From assembly GCA_008933995.1 (NCBI GenBank), contig WARS01000046.1, positions 9,314,526-9,378,525 on the forward strand: DNA of 64,000 nucleotides, written 5' to 3'. Below the pieces are notes generated by a model, which did not search any database, was not told the origin of the DNA, and saw only the letters and a list, made by a program, of their open reading frames with translations. Position 1 is the stretch's first letter, and every line of letters begins with the position of its first letter. A program made the position numbers and the translations under genes. The stretch is from Datnioides undecimradiatus (Eukaryota > Chordata > Actinopteri > Lobotiformes > Datnioididae). Positions 37,196-51,319 of the stretch are shown here, piece after piece.

Positions 37196-38488
37196 TCCCA
37201 GGCTAGGTTTTTAGGCCACGGTTTCCTGTAAAACACTGAGTAAACCATAACCACCACTGGAAGCCCTCACTCTCACCAAAACGATAAACAGCCAACCACA
37301 GCGAACTCACCGCTGTTACCCCAGTTAGCCAAGATGCAAAAACAATGCAAGTGCATAAAACTTTTGTTTTAGCAACCTTGAAATCTACCTGAATGGTTTC
37401 TTTGCTTGAATAGCAACCGATTAAACTCACTGCACACTGTAGCCTAAACACAGACAGTGTTAATATGAGATAAGTTGGCTCTGATAGTTATTGAGATGGC
37501 AATTCTATTTCCAGCAAGGTGAAACACATCGGGTGATAAAGCAGAGAAACTGAGTTAAAGTCACAAGTAAACAGCAGTTTAAAGATATTTTTGCCTCAGT
37601 TCAGTTTACATTTCTAGTCGAGGACGTGAGAACCATAAGATGCTACTAAAAATATGTCACATGCTTTACACAAACATCTTACTCCAAGTGAAATCCCAGT
37701 GATGCAGTAGAAATACATCAAAGTTTTTGCCCTGAGCACCACCTGGCAGGTGGAGTCACGTAACAGTTCCATGAATCTCATGTCCTTTGACTTGATGTTA
37801 AAAGTCAGTCAGTTAAAATTATGCCACCAGAATCAGCTTAATTCACCACGTATGGGTACACATACAAGAAATATAAGTTTCTATGTCCTCAATAACAACT
37901 TTGAACAAGGACAACAATGCTAAACAAATTAAGCTGTTTTTTTGACATTATAACCTTTTTTACATTAAGGTGTATGTGTGTATGTGTTATATATCTGAAT
38001 TACAAGGAAATGCAAAAATAAAAGTAGCACATGTGCAACTCTGTATCAGTACCAGTTGCTGTGGCAGGAGTCTTTACAATCATTAGCTCACTTTAGCCAA
38101 TGCACAGTTTATTCAAACAGGAGATTTTAGCAACTTCTGATGGAAATGTCAGAAACATTAATGTCTCTCTGAACACCAGAGAAAAATCAAATCACCACAA
38201 TGTGAGAAAAGTGCAATAAGTTCAAGAGAAAAAAAAAAATTGTCAGGGGAACACTTACAGTGTGTGAGTGTGCAAGCGCATATGTGTGTGTATGTCTGTG
38301 TTAGCGCCTCTGTGGTTTTGCTTGCCTGCACCTCTAAGCAGGTCTGCTGGGGCCAGGTAGGGATGTGAGGAATAGTTGTCGACACACAAAAGACTGTGCT
38401 TTTTGTCACCCGGAGGAAGGCTGCATGCCAAAACTCGTACGTGATGTAGACAGACGACAGGCCTGACAACATCGAGAGCATATGGCCT

Positions 38489-38489
<1 letters not shown>

Positions 38490-38522
<33 letters not shown>
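38490..38522 (+). repeat. (GT)n microsatellite
   Basis: About 15 GT units followed by GCGCACACGCA. Confidence 0.95.
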
Positions 38523-40986
38523 ACACGCATGTCTGTATGTGTGTTCTTCCTGCCTGTGATTTGTGCACAGTGGGCCCCAAGAGACAGATTTTTCTGTTTG
38601 ATTAGTTTTCTTTGTCAGGCCTTAGCTCCACTCCTCCAGCAGCTTAAAGCAGAATGCATTTACAAGCCAAGCCCATGTGTTATTGTCTTGTTTTGAGTTT
38701 TTTTCTCCAATTAATCAGCCTGTAATCAGTGCTATATATTTAAACACTACTCATTTTTTCCCATTTCTAAAATAAAAACTTCAAAGGTATGTTAAAACAA
38801 ATTGTTGCTCTCAGGCACAGAGACGATCCAGATAAGAAACCAGGAAAGTTTATAAGATAACATGCTGACTGATGAGCAGAGTACCTGCAGCCTTACTCAT
38901 GCACCCTCTGCACCAACTGGAGGTCTCTGTTTAGGCTTTATGTTTTCTGTAATGGATGATCTACTGGAGCTGGGGCTGTTTTCAAATCTTTTTTTCTTTT
39001 TTTTGTTCTTTACATAAACAAATGGCAGCAAAAAGCTTGTTCTGAAGGGAGGAAACTCTCTAACTATGTTGACTTTGAGCTTGTGCCAGTTTCAATAATG
39101 TAAAGGCATGGGGCACCCAAACAAAATGTCAAGCAGAAGGCCTCCAAGAACACTTTGACATCTCTCTGTCTTTCTCTCTCTGGCTCATTTTGTCTCTCTC
39201 CCACCTTGCTGGTTTTGCAGAAAGTCAATATTGACCTTCAGCCATAAAGCAGAGTCTCAGATCTAATGTAATTTACTGCACACAGTAAAACCCAGAGATG
39301 TAAGGCAGAGAGCCCCCATGCACAAGCACAAACACATATGAAGATGTACAGGAGAGTATTTTGATTCTCAGTTATGTCACGGAAAAAGTTGCAAAATGGA
39401 AAAAAGAAAGAAAGAAAGAAAAACAGGCGTCGGAAGAGGAAGGACAAGGTTAGGAGAGGATGATAACACAACATGGAGAGGCCTGGAGGAGGTGTTAAAG
39501 GCCAGTAGGTGAGAGCATTTAGCGTGGGGACGGACAAAAGAAAGGCCAAAACTTGTGAGTGGTGCTGGAAGGCAGTGAAGGGGAAGAAAGAGGGGAGACA
39601 GGAGGGGTGAGAGGAGCTTCATGGTGGCAGTGAAGCCCACTGAAGCTCTGCAGGAGTTTGGGAACCAGTGAACCTTACTCTACTCTCCCCTCCCCTCCTC
39701 TCCTCATCCCCCTCTCCATCAATGTGAGGAAAGCCTCCCGGCGTGCCGGCAATGCGTTTCCCATGAGCTTTAACATGCGGCCCATTAACCCTTCTCTGTA
39801 ATGTCCACCGCTGTTATTATTTCGGGCTCTGTGGAATCTTTATGGAAAACAAAATAATATTTTTCAGAACACAGAATAACATCTTAGGAGAGGCGAGGGT
39901 GATTTAGATAAAATGACGGAACGTGCAGTGGTGGCTATGGGGAAGACGATGATGGTCAGTTTCAGGATGATGACACAGTGGTTATGATCCTCAGGGATGG
40001 CTGTATCCCCAGTCCACTATTCACAGCTTTGGCAGCAAAATATCATAGTAACTAGTAACAGTTTGGCCTGAAATTTTAAATATTATAAATATTCAAATGA
40101 ATTGTCACAAGAGGTGTTTTGACAACTTCTAACAAAAATGTTATTATTGTACAATTCTGCAAAACCCTTGATTCTGATCAATGAGTTTTATTACATCCAG
40201 TGACAAGTATTTACAATATCCACATGACAACAACACAATCCAGCTGTCTGCACGGGCTGAGTAACTATTGCCTTTTATGTGCGCTATACAGCACTGAAGC
40301 TGCTGCTGCTCTGCTAACATGCTGCTCACGCTACACTACAACCACCTGTCAGTGATGACAGTTTCCAAAATTTCAGTTCACTACTCACTACAGAGGAAAC
40401 TGTGTCTGTTACAGAGGGAGTAGTAACTGAGTGAACAAGGGCGTGATTTCAGACACAGCCATGTTGCACAAAAGACATTTCAACGTGTTCTAGTCGGAGA
40501 AGCACGTGTGTAAAAATAAAATGAATGATGGCTGAACTCCATTTAGCTGCTCCAGCCTCACAGTAATAGCTTTGAGCATGTTGGCTCACTTGTGTACTGT
40601 CATGTCTTACTGGGACACAGAGCCATCATAAATTATTATTAACACCTGCGCTCTTCCAGCCAGGACAAGTCAAATCTGTGATCCTGTATCATAAAGGTCA
40701 ACCTTTTCATCATCAAAACTCCACATTTCATTGTGGTGTCAGGGTTGATTAAAGATTTGGGATTAACTATGTAATAATGTAAATAATAGTTTTGCCATGT
40801 GGATAGTCACAAATCTAATGTTTAATAGGTCAGACTCACGTGAAGTTAATAATGAAAATTTTTGAAATATGAATAGTCTCAAAACTGATGAGAAGAAATA
40901 ACTCCCCCCTTCAGCAGGAAGTGGGGATATCTTCCAAAAACAATAAGTGACACACGGTAATACCAGAGAGGACTTCACTCAGTGTT

Positions 40987-41022
40987 TTTGTGTGTGTGTG
41001 TGCGTGTGTGTGTGTGTGTGTA
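40987..41022 (+). repeat. (TG)n microsatellite, interrupted
   Basis: TG repeats with one GC step. Confidence 0.9.
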
Positions 41023-42248
41023 TACGTCTATGTGTGAATAGGCAATAATTAGCTTCAATGCAAAAGGCCCTATATCAGACACATCCAGACATGCAGACAG
41101 ACAGCTCTGAGTTAATCCTGCAGAATATCAAAGAGAGTCCAGAGTCTTGGGAGAGATGGAGGGAGTCACTGCAGAAAAGAAACAGACAGATGAGGAAGAG
41201 GGGTCAGGACATAAGCAGGGGAGTTCAAAGAGGGGATGGAGAGAAAGAAAAGGAGAGAAGGAGGGTCCAGGAGAGAGCTAAGAGAGTTCAAGTGTAAAAT
41301 TAAGAGAATAAAACCCTTTGTAATCTGCTACTTGCCCAGTGGCCAATCACTGGTCAGCTATCACTCACTGGATCTGTTAAATCAGCTAAAGCTCTGTAAG
41401 CCTTTTCAGATTTACGCAGGGCTTTTCAAAGTCTTAAAGGTCATTTTATTGTCTGACTTCACCATGCTCTGTCAGCGGCACATGTGAATTCATCTTGCTA
41501 ATGTGTCACATAAACACCTTTGGATTATTTCCTGATTTGCATTAAACATTTTCTTGTGTCATTTCGAAAGTGCAGCAAGCAATGTATGGCAAGGAGGCAA
41601 ATGTGGAGTGTGTTTTGTCTGAGTGGGCCCCAAAGCCTGGACCTGGCCTGTCTCATCAGCCTCCACTTGTCCCGTTGCCCCTGGCGACACATCCCACCTG
41701 GAGCGAGGCCAGCACCCCATTAAGGAGATCAAAGCTGGATAAAGTGGATGAACCGCTGTCTTTTTTTCCCGTCTGTTTCTCTTCTTCACGTGTTTACACC
41801 TGATATGCTTTTCTCTCTTTTCACTTTGCCTCACGGCCTCCTCTTGATATTCATGTGGTATCATGTTGATGCTTATTAAAAAACTCTCACTTGTCTTTTT
41901 TTATTGAGGATTGACAGAGGCTAATGACAGAATTACTTCAGTGGATTAAAGGTGAATGAAGAAAGGAAGAAAGAACTTAAGACTTTTGCTGATTGGTTAA
42001 GGATTATTATCAGTGACATACTGCAGATATGGTGGGCCACACTGGCAACGGGGCCTCCCACGCTGTCAACCTTATGTTTTCAGAGAGGGAAAAAAATGAA
42101 TCGGGCATATTTTCCTCCCTGGCCCTGTAGTGCAGAGACTAATTACTCTTAACTGTCAGCACTTTGCTGGACAGTACTTTAAAGACAAAGTAATACCCAC
42201 AGCCAGTTACATTAACAAAAGAAAATCATGCTTCTCGATTGTTTGTGG

Positions 42249-42273
42249 GATGAAGATGAAGATGAAGATGAAA
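42249..42273 (+). repeat. (GATGAA)n minisatellite-like run
   Basis: Four perfect GATGAA units. Confidence 0.85.
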
Positions 42274-45200
42274 CATAAATAACGCAACAATGACAACAAA
42301 AACAGCTCAAAGGGGGGTGAAATGCAGAGGGACACTGTTATTCCCATGTTTCCTCGCTCCATTTGCTGTGTTATAGGGAACAGTAGCAAAACCGTGAGGT
42401 TATCTTGGACGCGCTTCTCTTCGGCCCACTCTGTGTGACTGGAAAGTGGGAGTAGTCTGAGAGGAGGCCAAGCTGCATGCGGAAAACTCTTCCAAAAATA
42501 ACTCCATTACTGTAAGGGTATAGCATACAGTCAAATGAATGAGAAGAGACTTGTAATTCAAGCTCTTGCTTTTGCACTTGGAGCATGCCAACAAGGGAAG
42601 ACAGCCCTGTATAAATTCCATCATCTTCTCTTTCCATTTCCCCTTAAAAACTCAAATTAACATCAGTGAACAACTAATAAATCTGTACGTTTTATTCCAG
42701 GAGACATTTGAGTTATTTGCCTCGCGTTTCCTGAAATGTTATCCAGCAGTAAATGTAATATGCTAGCCCAACTATAATGTCAGGAAGTCTCTGACACCTC
42801 TGACAAACTACAACAGTTTTGACAACTGGCACCTGTTGCAGCCAACAGTCAGAGACACAAGGTGAGTGTCACAATCCCTAAATTATCATCTGTGATTTGG
42901 CAACTTGTCCCCTGTAACCTCCTATATTAGGAACACATGAAGTAAAAGTCAGTGTGTGTAGGGGCTGCAGCAGTAATTATGTCATAGGTGAATGATGCAG
43001 TCTCACCTTGTGTATATGGAGGTTTCTTTCCACCTCTAGAGGTTTTTCAGTATAAAATGAATGAGAAAAAGACTTTTTTAGACTCGGTCAGTGGCCTCTT
43101 GCTTCCTGAGAACAGTTGGGAAATTTAAAAAGCGGAAATGAGTATTATACTAAAGCCCTAATGATATATTTTTTGATATTTGCCTATCGTGGACATATTG
43201 GTGTATATGTTCCCGATACATGCTAATATGTCAGCTGTTTTTCCAATATATAATGCAGGAAAAAACGTTTGTGGTAATATATTGGTATCGCTCCAAAGTT
43301 GATTAAAGAATATTTAATTCAAATATAGTCTTTAAGAAATGCATTAGTATACGAAAACAGCTGTTAGAGTATTTTGCATTGTCATATTGGTTTAAAATCC
43401 ATACAGAAAAGGTGGCCTGCTTATTCCACTCCAGCTTAAAATTCAATATATTGTCTGATACATGAGCAATTACTGAATTTTCACCATGTAAAAGTGATGT
43501 CATTTTCTTTTAAAGTGCCTGGGTTGTTTTAAAAAAACATCTTTATGACATGCATGTTTCAAATCAAAATGATCCAGGAACACATAAACTTAATTGTGCA
43601 TTTACTAAGTGTTTTATGGAATAAAAGTTCAAATTCCTAAATACTTCATATATACTGAGGTTTTTACCTTTTGATATAAATTCCTTGAAGACAGAGTGTA
43701 TGATTCATCACTGATACTGTGCAGGTTTTCTCTGCCTCAGTCAGTGTGCTGTCTTCTGTTTAAAAGTAACAAACATGGGGAAAAAATAGTTTGTTGCTTG
43801 CAGATTTGTATGTTCTTTACAGCACGAACATACAAAAACAAAAAATCAATAGGTATAAATTCAAAGGTGAACAAAAGTACCACGCTAATGTGAATGTAAT
43901 CAGATTTCCCTGAATGGAGTCAATCTGCAAATTAAACTTGCAAAATGGATTATTGCATTAAAACAACACACTCATCGATTTGTTTTCCCCTTAAATTGGA
44001 AAAGGTCCGAGTCCTACATCTGTTACACTACCGAGGAGCCCAGTGTGTCCTCTGTCAAGGACAGAAAACACTCAGTGTGTGACAGTGTTCGTCACAACAC
44101 CATATCACCACTATTTTAGACTCCAAGTGACGTCAGAAGCCTGTTTGTGTGTGACCTCATCCCTGGGTTACTGTACAGTAGTGTCACAGGTGCATCTGGT
44201 TTGTGTGGGAGAGGAGAATGTTGAGATGTATCTGTGTGTATGTTACAGTATCAACAAACACTCAAGCTTCCCAAAATCATGAGCCAACGCAGTTCCATGC
44301 TCCCAACAAGAGGAAGTGGATGAATGTGGAAATTTGCTGGATCCAACCATTGAAAATAAAGAAATTGCTTACTTTTGTTGGAAATATAAAGGGAAACCCT
44401 TGTCAAACGTGATACAAGCTCTGTATGATTCAATTCTGAGAAGCACAAGTGAAGAGTTGGCAAAGAGCAGTGGTGCATCGTTTTTTATTTATACTACAGT
44501 GGGTGGCTGCAGACAGGCGAACAGTCACGCATTTTTCAAAGTTGTAACCAGGAAGACATCTCGATCAAACACCATCAGTTACTTAAGTTCATCAAAAATG
44601 TAAAACTTTTTGGTTCATTTCACAAGAGAACTGTCTCAAAACATGACAAGTGACACAGTTTGTGTGGGTATGTAACTACAGGTGACTACAAGTTCAAGTC
44701 CATGAGTTTGACTGCTTATCAGATACTTAAAAACTGCATGGAGGTTTGTAAAACTGTCAAGCCTGTTACAAAATCATCTATTTGTCAGTGCCCTATGCTT
44801 CTCAAACCCAAACCAGAGGTCTCTTTGAAACGAGCCAGGAGGTGCTTTTTGGATGCTGTGCTGATGTAGGTCTAAACACAGCCCAATGATCCGACCTCAC
44901 TCCAACAACGTTTCCCTCCAAGTATGGCCCTTCTGCTTATTTCCACTTAAAATTGGATAAGAAATGTTAAACCTTTTCTCGACTGGTATTCTATAAAGGT
45001 TTACTTTTATGGCATCTGGAGACTTTTTCCACCACTGTGTAGTGGGAGTTTGTGGATAATCTGCTTGCCTGTTTTAGCCTGGCTGAGGATCTGAAGAGTT
45101 GTAACTTGTGAAACGCAGGTCAGTAGGGATCACTAAAGACAGTTCAAAGACACCCCCTGCTCTAATAGTCTGCAGGAGGTAATGCAGATAGTGTTTTATA

Positions 45201-45961
45201 AACAGCAGTGGGGGTTTATTCACAGCAGCCAATGAACCTAAACACAGCACAAGTTCAAGACTGCGCACGTACGCTTGCAGAAATGAATGGATGAGACTGT
45301 TTAACAAAGAATCTGCCTCATCACGCTTACTCTCAAATCCGCACACGGACTTCCTGCTCCTCTTCACATCACCACCATCTGTGTTAGGCAGCAGCTTTAC
45401 CGGGAGCCAAAATCAAACAAGGGAAAGTATCAGATTGTGGACATTTGATCTGTTTCCATAGCAAATTCACAAACAGGATCCCTGTAGTGGGAAATACTCT
45501 ACTGGCTGCAGTTACTGGCAGGTCCACAGGAAACACCAGCAAGAGCCATTTTCCAGTTACAGTAAGCTGTCATCACTCTTCTCAAGTACCCATGTGGCAC
45601 TGGTGAGAAGCCACTGTTGCCTCCTGGATCAAAGTCAAGCACAGACAGACAGTAGTGAATTTTTGGCTCTCCTTGTTTTTTGCGGATACAGTTATACAGA
45701 CAAAGCTGGCACAGTGTCCAAATGAATTCTTAATGAATAAATGGACTAAATATTTAAGTGAGAGCTGTGGATTTCTAAGTTATCCAAGGAAATCATTTCT
45801 ATATTGAAACAGTATTTCTAGTACCTTCACACAATAATCAGTATGGAGTTCTGTCAACACCATCCTGTCCTACTTTGTTGTCTTTCAGCTCCCTTCTCTC
45901 TATTTATCTGATGAGGAAAGGATAATAAAAGGCTAACAGGTCTATGAAGCTATATTTGTGT

Positions 45962-46195
45962 ACAGTGCTGCTTTGAGCTACATGTGGCAAGAAGCTTACA
46001 ATGCTAGCAGTAATGTTTCACACAATTATAATCTTGCATGCTATAATGGTAACATTTGCTAATTAGCACTGAACACAGTGTACAGCGTAAAGATGCCGTT
46101 TAAGTAAAATTGTGTTTGGCTTTGCAGGAGTTTAGCGATGAATGAAAACATTGCTCAAATTAAATTTTGGCATGCTGATGACATTCAGAGACCAA
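45962..46195 (+). repeat. Diverged copy of the GCTAACATTAGC fish repeat
   Basis: CTTTGAGCTA, AATGCTAGCA, GGTAACATTTGCTAATTAGCAC, then TTTGCAGGAGTTTAG appear in the same order as at 14380-14640, with many substitutions. Confidence 0.7.
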
Positions 46196-47018
46196 AGTTA
46201 TTATATGTCCTCCTGTACTCTGGGGTTGTGCCAGCTTTCATGTTATTTTGTTTAATAATTGTACACACGGTTCAATCAGAACCAAAAATATCTACTTAAA
46301 TGTTGCACTACAGTAACCGTAAGCGGATCACCAGACTCAAAGCGATTGTTTGCCTGGAGTCCATGCATGTATGTTCAAAATGTGAAGTTAATCAGTGAAG
46401 TAGCTGTCAAGATCTTGTTCCAAAGTGGTAGATAAGCCAGCAGTTAGCTGCTCTGGCAGTTAAACAGGTTGATACAGCAAATGGCTTGAACCTTATGTGA
46501 GCATTCAGCTGACACTTCACTTTCCGTTACCAAAGATATTTGCAAAACTTTCCTGATGTTGGTGTTTGAACCCACAAGACTGTTTGCCAGTTTTACCTGA
46601 ACCTCACTGTCAGGTCCAAGAACAATCATACTGTTCACTGAAGAGAGTCCATTTTTTCACTTTTCAGTTGTATTTTCCAAAGGCAAACTGCCCAGCTGTC
46701 TGTGTGTGTGCTTTTTCTTACCTTCATTCATCCAGGGAAGTTAACTGATACATGTTTTTTTTCCACCCATCTACAAATCCATGTTCATGTGTGAGTTAAT
46801 CATTTTTAGTGGGCAGCAGCTTTGAGGGAGCAGCTGTGCTGTAGAAATGAGTCGAACACCTCAATCAGGGCCAACCTTGAGTGGGATTTTGAAATAAATC
46901 CTGTATGATGGCTGCAACCTTGAACCTCTTTCCATTTTAGTAACTGTTTTTTCCAAATAAGTCATTAAACTCATTCTCCGTTGAAGAAGTCAAAAATCTT
47001 TGGTCCATCTCTATCACA

Positions 47019-47058
47019 ACAACAACAACAACAACAATAATAATAATCATCATCATTA
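47019..47058 (+). repeat. Compound (ACA)n(ATA)n(ATC)n microsatellite
   Basis: CAA units run into AAT units and then ATC units, a trinucleotide array drifting in motif. Confidence 0.9.
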
Positions 47059-47692
47059 ATAAACTATTCTAGAGCTCAGCAACAGATTAACATATCACAT
47101 CCTCATAAGTGATAGAAACGATGCCCCAAAAATAATATTAAAGCTATGATAAATCGAAATTCTCTACAAAGCCAACTTTGACACTTTGTGTCAAACTTTG
47201 TGGTGACTGGCGCTCAACATAGCTCCATGTAACTGCGCTCTCTTCTAGGTGTAAGAGTATAAAACAAGAGGCCTTGTTACCCTTAAAGACATCACAGTGC
47301 CTCACAATCAGCAAATGAGCACAACCTCCGCCTGCCACCAAGTGAGGGGGAGTAGGAGCGAGAGACAGAGGGAGGAGGAGAGGAATGTTAGATGGAGTGG
47401 AGCAGTTCAGTAGTCATGCTTACTTTACTCTGTAGGTTAATTACCATACTGACAGATTGATTACTGACAGAGAAGGGAGAGGGGGGTCTGGCAGCAGCTC
47501 CCAGCTGTACTCCTTAACCTTCAGTGTGTGTTGGTGTTAGTGAGAGAAAGTGAGACTGCAACTGGGAAAAGGGTGACTTGTTGTGTGGATAATAAATGGT
47601 TAAAAAAGAATGGGCCACAAGTTTATCCAGACCTCAGTGGATCTGGGCATCATTGCCTAGTTGACTGCAAAATTTGTCTCTCTTTCATGTTT

Positions 47693-47714
47693 GTGTGTGT
47701 GTGTGTGTGTGTGT
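47693..47714 (+). repeat. (GT)n microsatellite
   Basis: About 11 GT units. Confidence 0.9.
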
Positions 47715-48319
47715 TGGACACCTGGAGCCTGAATGGGGTGTTTAGGATGTCTGTATCCGTATACTTTTCAGTTCAGGGGTCACTGCAGTTGGAAAACAAA
47801 CACATTAACGGACACACACACGCACACGCATGTGATCATTCTTGTCAGCAGGCTCTGCTCATGGTCACATGATTTTGTTAATTATCATTACCGTGCACTG
47901 TGGCAGCTACAACATACAAACCACTTAAATGATCACATAGACTCGGACTAACCCGCACAGTCAACACAAATCCATTTAAGAATATACAATCATCATGCTG
48001 GTTTCAAACTGTGTTTACTGAAATTTAATAACAGTAAACATGGTTGAATGAGACAAGTTGCCTGACCTTAAGTGCTGAACGCAGCACACAGATGTGTCTG
48101 TTGACACTGGTTTCAACACAGCTGTTTTTTATTTAGTTTTAAGCTTCATTTGGCACATGAAAAACACAAACACATCAAGTGTCTCTCTGCTGCAAGAGGT
48201 TCAAAATGGTCTGTGCATGTCTGTGTGTTTCGTACATGTATCCATGTGCATCTTAACATACATTCAATTCATAAAACAGATAAAACTATCAATATCCGTA
48301 CCCTAATTTTGAGCACAAG

Positions 48320-48480
48320 CTTGTTAAAATCCCATTTTCCCAACTGCAGCAGGCTGCCCAGCACAACCTCATTGACCTCATCCTCTGACATGGCCGATCT
48401 TGGGGGCAGCGAGGCGAGGGATGAGCCAAGAGACGAAGAAGGAAGTGAAAGAAAAAGAGGTCTGTCTATGTAGCTTAAGC
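48320..48480. other. Segment with protein-like reading on both strands
   Basis: On the minus strand a pyrimidine tract of about 65 bases ends CCCCCAAG, and the following sequence reads SAMSEDEVNEVVLGSLLQLG and on to KWDFNKL. On the plus strand a fair acceptor (CCCAACTGCAG at 48349) opens a reading with ATSLTSS-like serines, then DMADLGGSEARDEP. Only one can be real, perhaps neither. Donors are poor on both strands (GTACGG; GTCTGT). Confidence 0.18.
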
Positions 48481-49261
48481 GTTTTTTTGTCTTCTTCTGT
48501 TGGGGATCAAAGCTGACTCCTGCTATAAGAGTTGTCCCTCTCATAAGGAGGATTAGCACGAAAAACGAATGCAGCTCTGACTAGGCCCTCGCTGCCTCGC
48601 ACAGAAGGGAGGGGGAGGGGCGTTTTTCCCGTGCCAGCAAAGGTGGGTACTTTACAAGCACAGGAGGGTAAATGGCACTTCATTTGGAAAATATCCTGTA
48701 AAGTATTTTGGAAAGCGCTGCGAATAAGATCATGATTTCCGCATACACACACACACACACAAACCATCCTTTTGATGCTGCGATGTGCGACTATGTTGGG
48801 GGAAGCCCTTGTTCAGCCAAGCTCAACCCCCGTCTGTCAGCCAGATAACTCAGCAGGTACAAGATGAAACACTGAAGAGTTGAACAAGTACACGGAGACC
48901 ACCCTAGTTTGTTGTAGTTTCTTGTTCTTGTGCAGTATCTGATCCTAATGTGTGCTTTAGCCAGAAGTTGAAATTATTAAGACTTGAACTCCCATCTTTG
49001 ATCAGCAGTGAGAAATACAGAGAGATCTGCAATTTCTAAATATCAGAAACTAATTTTTATGCAGACAGACAAACACATTCAGGAGCAGCTGCTATCCAAG
49101 TCTTCATGCCTATATTAGGTCGTCCTATTTAATATCAAACTAAAATAGAGTCGTGCAGCTGTCTGCTCCACCTGGCCAGCACCCTCACCACACAGGTGAC
49201 TGCCATCAACACCACAACACACACTGTATCTGAGATTGGCTTCTGTACAGTATTTCTTTAA

Positions 49262-49263
<2 letters not shown>

Positions 49264-49299
<36 letters not shown>
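49264..49299 (+). repeat. (GT)n microsatellite
   Basis: About 17 GT units. Confidence 0.95.
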
Positions 49300-51319
49300 A
49301 CGCACAGGGTGTACCCGGGAGACATGAGGGACAGGATGGCTGATGGATGCCACGAGTAGTTTTCATTATTAATGCTGTTCATGTGTTATGACATTTCTGT
49401 GGTCCGTGTCTCTCGACGCAGTGTACCTGCCAAAACCTGCAGGGTCACATGGTTGTAACCTTCTCGGACAAATGATGAGCACGCCGTCACACTGCAGTCA
49501 TCATAATAAACACTGTGGATGTATGGTCAAAAGATGATTCATTGGACTGACACTGCAGGGTGAGGACTAAATATTTATGCATTTATAGCACCATGAGTGT
49601 GCACGAGGGAAAGAGGATGTCCAGTACAGTACACTGTAAAGCACATATATAAATCACAGATTCAGAAAAACAGTACTTGACACAGTTTAACTAACCACCT
49701 TAATTTCATGTTGTTGAATATCACTATGCAAAATTAAAATAAGCAAACCAAAGAACGCAAAACCTAGTCTGAGGGTTTCTAATTAACTATGTGTGCACAC
49801 AGAAGCTTCAGCACACTACAGCAGTGTTTTTTGGGGGGTTACCAGTCTTGTAGCGGTATCAGGTCAACACATTTCTTTTTAAAGTGACAAGCAGAGGGGC
49901 TGACATGTTCAGAGCTGTTTTCCTTTTTATACACAAACAACGTCCTACTGTCATCACTCCATCCTTCAAATACCTAAAGGGCCCCCTTAAGAGTATGGCC
50001 TCAACATTGGCCTCTAGTCAGGCCCCATGATTTCTCCTGGAAAGCACGTCCCCAAGGAGGGAACTTTTACTCAATGCAAGCTCAGAGATTTTCTCCTCTT
50101 CATTTTTTTTTAGGTAGTCTTACATCCAGAATTACAGAAGTAGACCCAAACATACTCTGCTGACTTTGCTGCCACTGCCCTATTTTCACACACAGAGTTT
50201 TCCTCAATTGAAAGGTGCCTTTAGAAGGACAAGGCCCTCTACCCCCTTATGTCTTGTGACATTAGGACTGCATTACACTCTGACTGACATCACAACACAC
50301 CCTCCCTGATTTTATTTTACAACTGGTAGTCAATCTCTCACCCTGTAAACCTGCTGGCCTGTGTCACTGTGTGTTAGTGGGAATTTTCTCACAGGTTATC
50401 ACTCTTACAGCTGTTTTTTCTTTTTCTCTGGCTGTAATTTAAGCTACTCTGCAAAGATAATGGATTTAACAGGTTCCTCTGACCAGATGTGCTCAGCAGC
50501 CTCAGGACACACTGTTAAGTATCACTTTGTCTTCATTTCATCTACGGTGGTCCTCCATTTTTACACCAGGTAAGGCTCACCTTGAGGTCCTTGCCAGTTT
50601 AGAGCCCTTAATGTTCCCGTCATACACCGCATATCCAACCCCCATGTATTGTAGCAGAGCCTCAAGCTCCACCTGATCCTCTCCAAACTCTATCTCACAG
50701 CTCATCCACCCTGAAAAGGTCAACCATAAATTTCTGCACAACAGCTCTCAAACAGCGAGTACAATCAACCCAAAGCCTTCAATTTATAGTTTCAGTTATG
50801 CAACTTGGTTGCAGCAACACCGTCTTGTAATCATGTTTTTGAAAAATTTAATGGGATGCCTCAAAATTTTGGGATATACGCTTGAAAAGGGTGAGAAGAC
50901 ACCACTCTTTAAAATAAATGTAATACGTATGAAGCTATGGTTAGGAGATGTACACCAGTGCTTAGCCTGCAGACTGGTGCTAAAGAGCTAGCCCGGCTTT
51001 GTCAAGAGGTATCAATATCTGCATACCATCGTCTCTGTCACTTCTAAATCCCACCGACAAAAATTTATTAATAGGAGGAGATGGCAATTGGCCAGTAGGG
51101 TGCAGGTAATGAAGTATTCAGGATTATAACTTTATTAAACTATTTTTCATTATATGCACACACACTCGGTCACTACTTCTTCATTTCGTGTGGATCAGAG
51201 GCAGAGGCAGGTGATCCACTAATCATTAATTAGATTGCTAATTGGCTCCTCCAGGCTGCATGTCAAAGTGTCCCAGGCCAAGATACTAACCCTGTGAACT
51301 GTACGAATTGATTACATCA

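Larger units (their letters stand above)
33424..48270. other. Intergenic stretch with microsatellites, no gene supported
   Basis: About 15 kb without a recognisable exon. The longest open frame here (36622-37116, 164 codons) overlaps repeat-like and CA-rich sequence and shows no domain. The block at 39730-39860 is less AT-biased and looks like unique, possibly conserved, non-coding sequence. Confidence 0.5.

Noticed and set aside
38158-38580. Open frames of 91 and 140 codons on the minus strand
   Set aside because: They run through a GT/CA microsatellite, which has no stop in several frames and inflates open-frame length. The same applies to frames at 15.9-16.3, 17.7-18.0, 33.3, 47.7 and 49.2 kb.
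43160-43320. GATATT/ATATTGG words reminiscent of a dispersed fish repeat
   Set aside because: Too diverged and AT-rich to call.
44316-44603. 95-codon plus-strand frame reading YFCWKYKGKPLSNVI
   Set aside because: Looks protein-like at first glance, but overlapping frames are equally open, no acceptor or donor frames it, and no family is recognised.
48320-48400. Resemblance of the KWDFN word to the start of cyclic-nucleotide phosphodiesterase catalytic domains
   Set aside because: Only four or five residues agree, and the metal-binding HNxxH region is not found nearby.
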